This document shows, piece by piece, positions 12,492 to 23,127 of a stretch of DNA of 64,000 bases (positions are counted from its first letter, which is position 1; every line of letters begins with the position of its first letter). The notes below the pieces were generated by a model. The model had not been told where the DNA came from. It made no database searches and saw only the letters and a program-made list of their open reading frames with translations. Position numbers and translations under genes: made by a program. The stretch is from Cryptomeria japonica (lineage: Eukaryota; Streptophyta; Pinopsida; Cupressales; Cupressaceae), in the NCBI RefSeq assembly GCF_030272615.1, contig NC_081405.1, positions 25,686,272-25,750,271 of the forward strand, written 5' to 3'.

Positions 12492-13235
12492 TGTTGGGGG
12501 TTGTGTTTAGAGGCTTGCCTCAATCAGACCCCCGTTTTGGTGTTTCTACCTCCATGGACAACCTAGATAGATAGATAGATCAAAAGATAAATAGATAAAA
12601 TGATAAAATGATCAAATAGATAGGGGATGTGGTAAATCCCAAGATGCTCAAAGATGAGATAGATAGAATTATAAAAAATATATTACCAAAGAGGCTTGAG
12701 AAATCCAAGAGAGTTGCAAAAGATTATCGTAAGAGCTTAAGAGTGATGCAACAAACTAGAGACTGTTATAGCAAGCGAGAGAGAGCAAGAGAAAGTTGTG
12801 AGAGCCAAGATAAACAAGAGAGATTATATGGAGGAACTAGAGAGGTTCAAAGAAGAGAAAATATGGATTTAAAATGAGAGAATATGAGGGAAAGAAGAGG
12901 TCAGCGAGCTGTTTTGGACGCTTTTGAGTCATTTCCATTGACCAAAGTAAGTGACAAGTGTCAAAATGCATAAAATTGACATTTGACGTTAAGATGTCAC
13001 AAGATGAATGTGCGTGCCCGCTCAGTCTGCTCAAAAGCGACAAGATAAACACATGGCTAACATGAAACAAAAGTTGAAGGATGGTTGCTAAAAGGTCTCT
13101 TGAGAATTTTCAAAGGGAAAAATTCTAACGAAAGGGCTAAAATGAGCGTACTCAAATGCAAGGGGAACATACACTAAAGTGGTTGCTAAAGTGTAGGTGG
13201 AATTACAAAAGGGTAATACCATTTTTGACTCTACA
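12492..13235 (-). repeat. Minus-strand gypsy-type LTR (3' LTR)
   Basis: Read on the minus strand it starts TGTAGAGTCAAAAATGG, directly after a purine tract (TAAAGTGGGGGAAAAA, plus coordinates 13,236-13,251), and ends CCCCCAACA at 12,492. Purine tract plus TGTAG start make it a 3' LTR. A GATA-rich microsatellite lies inside at 12,566-12,625. No partner LTR is in the window. Confidence 0.5.
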
Positions 13236-13542
13236 TTTTTCCCCCACTTTAGCAGGCTTATGAATCAACATGAATATGCACGCTAAAGGAAATATACTCA
13301 ACATAAAATAACATCATGATGCCAAAATGATACTGTAGAGGAAGCAGACATATCTTCAAGCCAAGGAAGCATGCCTGCAAGATGAAGACCTACAAAATAA
13401 ATGCATTAGATAGAAAAATCTGCACAAGACAAGGTCAAAAAGTGAAAATTCCCAAGACAAATGGGTTAGATCATGATAAACATATAGATATACAGATAAG
13501 AACATGGATAGCACACACATGAAAGAACATAACAAGCAAACT
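13236..13542 (-). other. Internal 3' end of a minus-strand gypsy-type element
   Basis: The first 16 bases form the polypurine tract of the adjacent LTR on the minus strand. The remainder shows no recognisable coding domain and is interrupted by a solo LTR at 13,543. Confidence 0.4.
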
Positions 13543-13900
13543 TGTTAGGGTTTCAAGCAGATCCAAAGCAAATATGAACTAACAATTATATGCAATTTAA
13601 ATACAAAAGATAAAGAAATAAAACAGGACACAGATAACACAGAGATTTAACGTGGTTCACCCAGAATGGGTTACGTCCACCATACACAAACATCCAATCT
13701 TTCTTATTATCCAACAAAAATAGTACATCAACCTTACAATGCCTTAAGCATCCTAGCCGCTTATAACATGCATTTTTAGGGCAACAAACAAAGTCGGCCT
13801 TTTTAGGGTTTTATTATAGTTATTTTTCATCAACAAAAAAAATGGCAAGGATACGTGTTGAGTGTACAGTACTTTGCTGATCGGTCACCACATTTCAACA
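13543..13900 (-). repeat. Solo LTR of copia family F
   Basis: It is 358 bp, begins TGTTAGGGTTTCAAGCAG and ends CACATTTCAACA, and matches the two LTRs of element F almost throughout. It is flanked by AAACT at 13,538-13,542 and 13,901-13,905, a perfect 5-bp target duplication, so it is a clean solo LTR left by LTR-LTR recombination. It lacks a GC-rich block of about 100 bp found in both LTRs of F. Strand is given by analogy with F. Confidence 0.92.
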
Positions 13901-13905
13901 AAACT

Positions 13906-14440
13906 AAATTTTTTGAGTCAACAAAGTGAAAGAGACCTTGATATAAAAGATTGTCTCAATACTATGTGTCATCCCCAAAATACAAGAAGCCACACATAGA
14001 GGAATTCTAAAAAGGATAGAGGAATACAAGGATCAATTGCCTCAAAAAAGAATGCACCCAAAAGTCAAAGAAGAAATCTATGTTGAAGAGATAGTACATG
14101 ACCCAAACATTAGCTTGCTTTATAGCTAGTGATCATGTAGATATAATTATTAAAAGGATAGATCACAATCTAGCAAGTTGTGTTATGCTTGGTGATCAAA
14201 GATTAGTGGTACCAACCCCGCTATGAAGGAAAGACACTACCAAAAGATAAGTAGAACCAACCTTGATACGAAGGAAAGCCACTACTGATAGAGATAAATA
14301 TATGCTATATAGGAACAACCTCACTATGGAGGGAGACCACTATAGATAAGATCAATTTTGATAAGAGCCACAAAAGGGAAAACATAGATACTCACTACAT
14401 TGGGTGATAAAAATAGAGTCACCACAACAGGTGAGAGATA
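13906..14440. other. Unassigned sequence between two LTRs
   Basis: No domain is recognised. The stretch 14,210-14,345 repeats the theme ACCAACC-CGCTATGAAGGAAAG-CCACTA about three times. It may be the 3' part of the element whose LTR is at 12,492-13,235. Confidence 0.35.
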
Positions 14441-15402
14441 TGTTGGAATTCAAGAACACTGAGAGCAGGGGGGGGGGGGTGAATCCGTGTTCTACCAAGA
14501 TGATCAATTTTAACCTTATTAAAACATGTATTCATCAACCGGTATACTACCCGTACATATAGAATTGAAAGAAGTAAAGCAACCAATAAGCCAATCATAC
14601 AAATGAATACCATAACACAAAGAATTATACGTGTAAAACCTCAAAGAGGAAAAAACACTATGGAATTTGTGACCCACAATATCAATCCATTGGCCATATG
14701 AAAAGATATTACAAAATATAGGGGCCTGCACTTGTAGGAAGGCTCACAACGTAGAGTACACTACCCAATCAAAAAAGGAGCTTCACTGACTACATACAAA
14801 TCCAGACTACAATCCAGAGAAATGATTGAAATGCAATGATAGAATCTTCTATGCCTGAATATAGTTCCGGTTAAGCTCTGTCTATTTTGGTCTAAAACCC
14901 TAAACCCTTATTGGAATAACTTCTTACATAAATATCGTCACATACATGATCTCCCTTATATATTTCTCATCTCCACTACATTCCATAACCTTTTGTAACC
15001 ATATCCTTTCCTTATTACAAAATGATTTAATCAACTAACCTATATACCCCTTTACAATCCATCATGCCTTATGTCGGCTTACAAAGATAATTACAATATG
15101 AATATACATGTCGACACAATAACATAAATACATGAATATAAAAAACAATTGCCGATGCCAAATCTCCCAAATGATGTTGGCCTCTAATACTGATAACCTA
15201 AATATAAACCATGCCGGCTTGCAATGTCGATAACCAAATAATTCCTTCCAATCGATGAAGATACCTGTCGGTGTCGGTGTCGATACCGGTGAAGTGTCTG
15301 TTCGTACACTACTAAACCAAAATATGAAGCCAAAACATGTTGCAATGTTGCCATCAATGAAAATATATTGAAACGAACCAAATTGAGTGTCAATTGCCAA
15401 CA
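14441..15402 (-). repeat. 3' LTR of minus-strand element B (Sirevirus-like)
   Basis: The minus strand reads GCCAAAGGGGGAGAT (purine tract, plus 15,403-15,417) and then TGTTGGCAATTGACAC; the LTR ends GAATTCCAACA at 14,441. The purine tract and its context (CATCAATGCCAAAGGGGGAG) match element C. Near the left end a G-run followed by TGAATCCGT resembles the same place in C's LTR. The 5' partner is not in the window. Confidence 0.7.
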
Positions 15403-18400
15403 ATCTCCCCCTTTGGCATTGATGGCAACACTCATGTGAAAAATGATCATGGTTTCCATCTGTTGGTTTCATCTTGAGCCTACTCCCCTTGAGTTGAATA
15501 TCCATCTGAACAAAATACTCCATACCTCCAAATCTTCTAGATATTTTTCACGACATCAATGCCAAAAATACCAAAAAAACCAAAAACTGGGATGAAGAAT
15601 GAAAGACTGTACAATGAACATGTCCCAAAATACCTTACCGGAGTTGAATATATTTGAAATTTTTTGGATAGGCCTTCTCCAAAGGCTCTAGATAAGTATC
15701 CCAACCTAATTTGAAAGTGCCAGAAATAGATACAAGTCCAATTAGCATATGGGCATATGACTCTTTCTCATTTACCTCTATCGGTGTGGGCTTACCAACC
15801 ATATGTATACACTCCTTCTTATGTACACTTAATAAATCCAACCGGGGACTCACCATTCCTCTAAGACCTATAGCTCTTATTTTGATTTTATCTTTTTCCC
15901 TCTCAAGAGCTAAAACTTGGGCTTCTAATACCAAAATATGACCATCAATAGATGTAGTCAATGAATGTGAACCATCAAAAGAATTGACTATACCTACAAT
16001 CTCCTCCTGAATATCCTTAATCCTTTTATCTGTCTCAGCTGTAAGTAAACCTGTGTTACAACATACTCTGTAAATATTAGTTCATTGCCTCAAAGCATTA
16101 TCAATCAATTTCAACTTATCATTAATCTCCTTCCTCTTTGACTCAATCATCTGATCAAATGTTACTCTCTTTGCTTGTGTAAACCTCTCCAATGCTTGTC
16201 GGTTTGATATCTACTGTAAAGAATGAAAGTCCTTTGAAATGTGCTCTTTGATTATCTCAAGCTTGCTAGATGGGCTTGCTTCTTTGTCAAATTTGCACTC
16301 TGGGACAAGTCTATACAAAACAATGATAGACTAATCAATAACCCCTTTGTCCATAGATCCCTCCATCATTTTTGGTGCAGACATCATCATGAGCTCAGTA
16401 GAACTCATCTCCATTATGCTTTTCTTTTCAACCTACGAGGTGTCAATTGACAACAATGATGGACTTGCTGCCAGATTCCCTACTAGATTCCCCTTTCTTC
16501 TCCTTTGATGGTTTAACTTTTATAGCTTCCTCACTTGCACTGGTGGCTTCACCACTTGGTGCAGTATCAGTGATTGTCAGTTCCCCCTTAGGAACTGTGT
16601 CCTCATCCTGTACATTATGATCCAGAGGACTATTGTCCTCAATATTAGTAACTTGTACACTTGCAACCTATACACTCTTTGATTCTGTAAGTATCTCAAC
16701 ATTTTCCTGTACATTAGTTTCTATCGGGGGCTCTATATCCAATATCTTAATATTTTTCAAAAATGAGGGTGAAGTTCCCACAATACCTTTACCTTTCCCT
16801 TCAATCAAGATATCTATAGTATTTTTTTTAGGTTCTAATGAAGTATAAATACCACGGTTTACTACAAATAATTCAATCCATGCCTTGTGGGTCTCCTTGA
16901 CTATCTCATTAACTCTAACTAACATAAGACTTACTATTCTGTGTTTGCTGTGAAAGATCTTTCTATCTGCAACCTCAAGTGTCCTATCCATCTCCTCTGG
17001 AGTAATAAAAACACAAATAGATAATAACTTCTGAATCTTTATATGTCTATCCTCCTCCATTGCTGATAATCTTCTAGCATCTAAAATGTCATATAACCGT
17101 GTCAGTATTTGGTTTGAATTTCTAACAAGGCTTTCTTATAAATATCCAAATACAACAAAACTGATTCCTCAACTTCTCTATGTTTATCATCATCCAAATG
17201 CTCATAATAAAATTACACATTCTTCAACATACCATCTTTAGTTATTTCATCTACTAATTGTGCACAAGTCTTGGGTGGAATAGTAGTTACATTGCTAGAT
17301 ACACGTGCAAGATTGGTGTCATCCTTCTTCTTTCTTCTTCTAGTACCAGATGGGGCAAAAGGTGTTTCTTTTGGTGCTCTTTTTTGTGCTGGTACCCTGA
17401 TAGTAACTTTCCTAACCGGTTTCTTCTTAGCTTCTACCTTAGTCTCTTCATTTTTCTTCCTCAATTCCCTTTTGAATGCTAAGGGTGTGTTGTCATTAGA
17501 TCCAGATTCTGCTGCAATAGGCTCAAAAAGTATTTTTGGTTCTTTCATTTTCCTTCCTTTCTCTGGAACAACATCAATTAATGCCTTGATATCTTGTGAA
17601 ATCTTTTCAACAAATTTGCTTGCCTTGCCCCGCTGCTTCTCCCTCTTCTTTCGGTTGAACTTAGTTTCAACCTCTTTCTTTTTTTGCTTAGCAGTACCAA
17701 AGGTTTTTACAGTTTCATCAATAGATGCATCAATTAGCAATTGTGCATAAGCATCTAGAATCTGAGCATCAACTTCATAACCCATTTCCTCATTCTAAAT
17801 CTTCTGGGGCCTTACAACTTCCATCAAAGTTTCATCTTTCTTAATCGTGAAGCATATCTCAGTTGAGTACTTCTCAACAATGTGCTTTGGAACCCTCTCC
17901 CTAGAATTCATAGCCTTCTAAAATGCTTTGAAGTAACCCCATACTTTGTCATCTCACTGACTACCCAATGTAGCAATGGATTGTTTTAGTTACCTCCCTA
18001 CCGGGATATCAAATGCCCATTGTCTCTTCCAAAAACTGGGAGTCTCATTAATGAAAAACAACATTAAAAAGACAATTAGGTTTCCATACTAGAATGTTCC
18101 CTTCTCTCCTTTGATCTTTCCTAGGTTAATCAACAATTCATCTAACATCCAACCACATAGATATAACTTCTCATTTTCCCTCATCATTTTATGAGTTGCA
18201 TAAATGCAAGAGCTAGAAATAGAATTCAGTCTGTTTGAGTTACCTTGTAACCAATGTTCATGCTTCCAAATCTGATATCTTTTTCAGTGATAGTGCTAAC
18301 CCTCATTGATTGCTTGTCCGATGTTGCATCGGTGATCTTGTTGACCTGATCATTAGAAACCTTCTTCTTAGGATGTTGTCCAACCTACGGTAAACCGGTG

Positions 18401-18406
18401 ATGGCC
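15403..18406 (-). pseudogene. Unrecognised coding block of element B
   Basis: Open stretches on the minus strand at 17,785-17,213 (190 codons), 17,060-16,668 (130) and 15,961-15,635 (108), plus broken codons back to 18,406, appear to be one decayed protein gene reading toward the 3' LTR. The N-terminal third (about 18,300-17,800) has ordered, hydrophobic-containing sequence (LYLCGWMLDELLINLGKI). The middle is Lys/Arg-rich with repeated KKK and RRKKKDD runs. The 3' part has a coiled-coil-like stretch (LEAQVLALEREKDKIK). No zinc knuckle, protease, integrase or reverse transcriptase is visible. It could be an extra ORF of a Sirevirus-like element or a captured gene; I do not recognise the family. 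Confidence 0.5.
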
Positions 18407-19286
18407 TAATGGTATGATGAAAGAATAAGTATCCAGTCAACTACTAAGAGGGGGGGTGAATCAGTAGATAGAAAAATTGATACAAACTTCACCAATCTCA
18501 AAAATTAATCTCTCAAAGTAAACTTAGAATAATACCTATGTCAAGATAAAAAATCATAAGATAAACTGGTTGACTGTTACAACAAATTAACAGTAAACAA
18601 ATTCTTCATATCTCAATACTTTCGGTTATCATGACTTATCAAAAATAGTTAAGTAGTTAAGTAAATCAACCATGAAAACATAACCACAAAAACATTCACC
18701 ACTTGACACAAATATTTTTGACGTGGAAACCAAAATAGGTAAAAACCATGGTGAGATGAGACTCACAAGATAATTATTTGAACTCTTCTAAAGTTCACCT
18801 TGATAGGAGCCTAGCCTATTAAAGATTTACAAAATGTTATGTTAAGAATTGATCCTATTAGGAATCACCCAGTTAAGGGATTGACTACAAATGCTTTGTT
18901 AGAAGCAATACCCTGTAAGGAGTAACCTCAATAGAGGATTTGAAAATCCAATCTAATGGACCACCTTGTTAGAGGATTTGAATAACACCAAGCTTGTAAG
19001 AGCTTACCCAATTAGGGGATTTAAATTTTGTTGTAATTGTTAGAAAATAATAGGAGTTTCCTAATTTGTCAGAATAGCACTACACTTGCTTGATCAGATC
19101 CATTTCATGCTCCTTATCCACCTTTACTCAAATTGTAGATACATCATCCGGTTTGGCAACCACACACTTAACTGAACTATGTCTCTCTTTGCCAACTCAT
19201 TAAACTAAACAACTTCATTGACCTTATAAACAAACCAATCAGGTTGGTAACACAACAAAAACCTAATTCTCATAGAGATTACAAAC
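18407..19286 (-). repeat. 3' LTR of element C, distal piece
   Basis: Plus-strand bases 18,407-18,970 match 51,656-52,213 with roughly 8% differences by hand count. It starts TAATGGTATGATG (the 5' LTR has TGATGGTATGATG). It ends at the CAAAC duplication that flanks element D. Confidence 0.85.
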
Positions 19287-20067
19287 TGTATATGGTGAAA
19301 AGTGGAAACACCAATATTGAAAGGCTAAATAAATTCAACCATAAAATCCTAGCCTAACAACAACAAAGATCCACTATAACATATGAATATTACCTAAGAC
19401 AATGCAAATCAAATGAAATCATAGAGATTATACCATCACATGTCCAATAGGGTTTGGATCTCCATTCTTCCTATCTCCATTGATCTTGCTTGATATATTT
19501 GCTCTCAGATTTTATATGTGCACAAGAGCTCAACAAAGAATGGAAATGTGGTTGATAGCTAGATCGCATATGAAAGTTCAAATGCTAGTGTAGTCGAGTA
19601 GTTGTTGAGGAGTCAGGCTTGATAATGAAGGAAGCATCTTCTTATATAGAAGAAACTATAAGAAATGGATAGATAAGATTGAGAGGTGTAAAAGATAGAT
19701 GGTCGGCTATGATTAAAGGGTAGGTAGAAGAAATAAGAAAATAATGAGAGGGTAGGTAGTGTATGAATTAAGAGATGAATGACATGTGTCATACATGGAA
19801 AAGGTTAATGAATTAATTAAATAAATAAAGATTTATTTAATTAATAGAAGAACTGGGATCAATTAAATAAATAAAAGTATTTATTTAATTTAGGAAAAGG
19901 ATAATTTAAATAAATAAATGTATTTATTTAAATGAGAAATAAGGCTAGAAGAGGATAAATGAATTAATTAAATAAATAAAGATTTATTTAATTAATAGAA
20001 GAATTAAGCTAAAATAATTAAATAAAGATATTTATTTAATTAGACATGACAATTTTAGGTGTCTACA
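19287..20067 (-). repeat. 3' LTR of element D
   Basis: 781 bp. On the minus strand it begins TGTAGACACCTAAAATTGTC and ends ACCATATACA. It matches 45,901-46,668 with about 4% substitutions by hand count and a few indels. It contains several ATTTATTTAATTAAT blocks. Confidence 0.92.
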
Positions 20068-20082
20068 TTTTGCCCCTCTTTA
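20068..20082 (-). promoter_or_regulatory. Polypurine tract of element D
   Basis: On the minus strand the sequence is TAAAGAGGGGCAAAA directly before TGTAGACACC. It is nearly the same junction as in element E (AAAGGGGCAAAA then TGTAGACACC). Confidence 0.8.
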
Positions 20083-20318
20083 AGACAATGCAGCTTGTTG
20101 CATTGTTTCAAAGAAGATAAGATGAACTGATACAAAGTTGCCCCAAGATGGGAATGATATGCCCCCTAAAGAGATTGGATGAAAATGTCTGAAAAGATCA
20201 TAGACAATCTCTCGATAAGAAATAAAGGGTAGAATGGACTGATTGGATAGGATAAAGTGACAGAGTCACGAGATAACGAAGACTGACTCGGGAGACTAGG
20301 GCTAGGGCTAGGGTAGTC

Positions 20319-20330
20319 TATAAGATAGAC
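20319..20330 (+). promoter_or_regulatory. Possible TATA box of the PMD transcription unit
   Basis: GTCTATAAGATA lies about 1 kb upstream of the PMD frame on its strand, followed by a long leader. This is motif matching only; nothing else in the sequence fixes a start of transcription. Confidence 0.2.
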
Positions 20331-20596
20331 TGCGAGGAGACAACATCCTCATTGTCATCCACACATCCAAGAGATCAGAGTGCATAGAGAGAATAGAGCA
20401 GCAGTCAACAACGATGGTATTGGTTCACAGATTCGATCACGTTCACTGATTTCAGAGGCCAGTAGATGCAGGAGAGCCGGTAAGTACTGCAAAACCTCCT
20501 TGTACTTTGTTGCAATAAATGTTGTCATTAATGCATGTTAGGTAGCGCATTTAATGCATTTTAGAGATATGTCAAGCAGGGGGCAAAAAATGCTAA

Positions 20597-20755
20597 GGCA
20601 CATCTATGCTGGTACCAGGCACATCTGGGTTGGCTAGGCACGTCTATGGTGTGCAGGTACGTTTGTGCTATATGGGCGCGTCTGTGCAGAGAAGGCGCGT
20701 CTATGTATGTTAGGGCGCCTGTGTAGAGAAAAAGTGCATTTATGTCTTAAATGTG
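20597..20755 (+). repeat. GGCGCGTCTGTG minisatellite upstream of PMD
   Basis: About nine degenerate copies of a 10-12 bp motif, from GGCACATCTATG through GGCACGTCTATG, GGCGCGTCTGTG and GGCGCGTCTATG to GTGCATTTATG, are spaced roughly 18-20 bp apart. Related motifs occur in the leaders of D and E. Confidence 0.75.
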
Positions 20756-20972
20756 CATTTATGTCTTCTAGGTTGAATCAATAGTTCTGTGATGAACATA
20801 CATTGTCGATTGGATAAGCTGTTGAGAGGATACACTCAAGTAGGTGCTCTAAGGAAGACTAGGATAGCAGATATGGCTAGGACTGACAATTCTGTGATAG
20901 AACATACGTTGCCAATCAGGAAACTACTCTAGAGGATACACTCAAGTAGAGCCCTAGGATAGGATAGATCGA

Positions 20973-21268
20973 GGCACTTTGTGATGAAAAGGGAATGCCA
21001 AAACATAGTACTTTGTGATGAACAGGGAGTACTAAAAAGAGAAGCACTTTGTGATGAGCAGGGTGTGCAAAAAAATAAATGAGCAACACTTTATGATGAA
21101 TAGGGAGTGAAAAGATGTAGTACTTTGTGATCAACAGGGGGTACCACTGGGATAAAAAGAAACACTTTGTAATGAATAGGGAGTGTCACTAGTATAGAGT
21201 TCCATATGATAGATATAAGCACTAGGATAAAAAGCAGGATTTTGTGATGAACTGGGAATGCCACTATG
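20973..21268 (+). repeat. Array of short hairpins with a conserved loop
   Basis: Seven units share the core TTTGTGATGAACAGGGA (with minor changes), each enclosed by short complementary arms: GGCA/TGCC (20,973-20,999), AGTAC/GTACT (21,007-21,033), GCAC/GTGC (21,044-21,068), CAC/GTG (21,087-21,109), GTAC/GTAC (21,120-21,144), ACAC/GTGT (21,162-21,186) and a weaker last unit near 21,237. Arm sequences differ between units but stay complementary. Two more degenerate copies lie near 20,785 and 20,893. The array ends about 90 bp before the PMD frame and reads toward it. Confidence 0.7.
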
Positions 21269-21300
21269 ACTAACACGATTGATTTTCTTGAGTGCAGGAG

Positions 21301-21817
21301 GATCTACCTATGCTGGAGTCATGGGAGAGATTCCCATTGACTTAGAGTTTACAACCAGAGATGACATTTGAGGATAGGGCAGCGATTGAGGTTATGGGCT
21401 TGCGACATATTCTGTATGTGCCTGAGTTTCGGGTGAACATGAGGTTGCTGACTGCGCTGGCTGAGAGATGGCACTCAAAGACTTGTAGTTTCCATTTGTC
21501 AATGGGTGAGATGACAATCGCCTTAGAGGATGTTTACAGGATTCTGAGGATATCGATGGATGGGGAGTTAGTACCCTATGATCGAGATGGAGACAGGGAT
21601 GCACTGAGATGAGTGTTCCAGGATCCAGAATTGGAGATGAGGGTTGGGCACATGGCATGGAAAATGATGACATAGACAAGATTAGCACTACCAACAATAT
21701 TGGCAGGAGTGATTAGTGGGTTCCTCTGTCCGGATAGGGTGACATGATGATTGGCTATGGGCTGGAGGAGTACACTGGAGACACTGGTGACACAACATAG
21801 CAGATTTGCATGGGAAT
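21301..21817 (+). pseudogene. Plant mobile domain (PMD, MAIN-like) gene, 5' part
   Basis: The frame reads a GLRHILYVPEFRVNMRLLTALAERW-type N-terminus, then FHLSMGEMTIALEDVYRIL, the hallmark of the plant mobile domain found in Arabidopsis MAIN and MAIL proteins and in some transposons. In-frame stops occur at 21,343 (TAG) and 21,610 (TGA, likely from CGA) and further on, so this copy is dead. The frame runs into the target duplication of element E at 21,813-21,817 and resumes at 36,420 in the same frame. It lies antisense to element D. The true start is unclear; ATG at 21,310 or 21,361 are options. Confidence 0.8.
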
Positions 21818-23104
21818 TGTAGACACCTAAAAATGGTCAACTCTTGTGGGATCATACTTTAACATTTGCACATTGCCTCATCTTAGGTTTTTTGCGTCGC
21901 ATTAACATTTCTCCTATGATTTGCACTTGGTTTTTATCATTTGTGAGCATTGAGTCCTTCTTCTGCATTCTTCATTTGTCTCGCTTTTGAATTTGGTCTT
22001 GTCGATAACAATATTTAATCATGATTTTGGTCGATCTTGTCAATCTCTTATCAACTTGTCAATCTCATCATTTTACAGTCGATTTGTCATCGATCCTTGT
22101 CCTCTTTAATCATGTCAATTTGGTCAATTTGTCATTAATTTTTGTCAACCAATCTCAATCAAATCATTTATCAATCCAAAATCATGATCGAATCGACATC
22201 AAATCAATTTTATGTCAAGACCTAATTGTCATCTTTGCATTTCTAATTCATCTTCCAAGGTTTTATGATTTATTCATTTAATCTTGTTTGGCATTTTCCC
22301 TCTAGGTTAAATAATTTACTTATTTATCCTAAGTCTTCTTGTCACAATTAAATGTTTATTTAATTGGCTAATTAATTCCTCCTATTTTTGTAAATTAATT
22401 AATGAATGAAAAATTATTAATTAATTTACCTAATTTGCATCAATTTCCTAATTTCCACCTATTTTCTAATTTGTCAAATTTAATTTCCACCTACTTAACT
22501 TGTCTCTAGTTCTCCCTATTTTTGTGCTTCAGTGGAAGCATGAATTTCTCATGCGTCATACTCTTGGCATAGCAAGATGTCATAAGGTTCTAGTCCTCTA
22601 AGCTTTGCATTGGCAATATGTCATAATTCATGACATAGAAGGTGTCATAACCTTCTTCTTTTCACTCAATTGTGCCATTTTTGAAATTAATTGCTTCTAA
22701 TATCCATTTCATGCCAAATTTGATCCTATCTCCAATTTATCTATAAATTGGATGATCTTCATCAATCAAAGATAATTGGTAATCAGACTATCAAATTTCT
22801 AGTCAATCATATTTCGAGTACTCTTGATTAAAAATCTTGCCTATTTGCTTTCAATTATGTGTGTGCACTTGTAGGTGAGATCCACAACCAAACCATTTGA
22901 AGAGGAAAGAAGAACAATGGAGCCGCATGAAGGAGCATTCAAATCACACCTTTGGTTTGCTTAATTTTTAGTTTTGAATGTTTTTATTTCATGTCTCTAT
23001 TGAGTGTTGTTTAGGATAGATCATTGCAGTTATGCTTTCGTGATTGAGCTAAATGATTAGTATGTTTATCTTGTTTGTGATGATTTCCTATTTCCTAACG
23101 TACA
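21818..23104 (+). repeat. 5' LTR of element E
   Basis: 1,287 bp, TGTAGACACC...AACGTACA. It is AT-rich and mostly without coding content; an 86-codon open frame at 22,021-22,281 is also present in the 3' LTR (35,336-35,596) and is probably incidental. Confidence 0.95.
22739..22748 (+). promoter_or_regulatory. Candidate LTR TATA box of element E
   Basis: ATCTATAAAT lies inside the palindrome CCAATTTAT-CT-ATAAATTGG in the 5' LTR, and the same site is kept in the 3' LTR at 36,054-36,063. Position in the middle of the LTR fits a U3/R boundary promoter. No transcript evidence is available here. Confidence 0.4.
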
Positions 23105-23109
23105 TTAAT

Positions 23110-23127
23110 TGGTGAACCCGACGTGAA
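23110..23127 (+). promoter_or_regulatory. Primer binding site of element E (tRNA-Trp type)
   Basis: TGGTGAACCCGACGTGAA starts five bases after the LTR end. It is complementary over 18 bases to the 3' end of plant cytosolic tRNA-Trp(CCA) as I remember that sequence. Confidence 0.75.

Noticed and set aside
12566-12625. GATA repeat as a possible regulatory array
   Set aside because: Simple microsatellite inside an LTR; nothing else supports function.
14893-14907. Telomere-like CCCTAAA units (also CTAGGG units near 20,295)
   Set aside because: Only two or three imperfect units; too short for an interstitial telomere array.
18402-18406. TGGCC as the target duplication of element C
   Set aside because: The right end of C's 5' LTR is missing, so no second copy can be compared.
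20973-21268. Hammerhead ribozymes in the hairpin array, because of the GTGATGA loop core
   Set aside because: The core needs CTGATGA plus a GAAA segment and three stems; the units have neither the exact core nor GAAA at the right place.
20916-21276. Minus-strand open frames rich in HHKVLL
   Set aside because: They are translations of the tandem hairpin repeat and match no protein.
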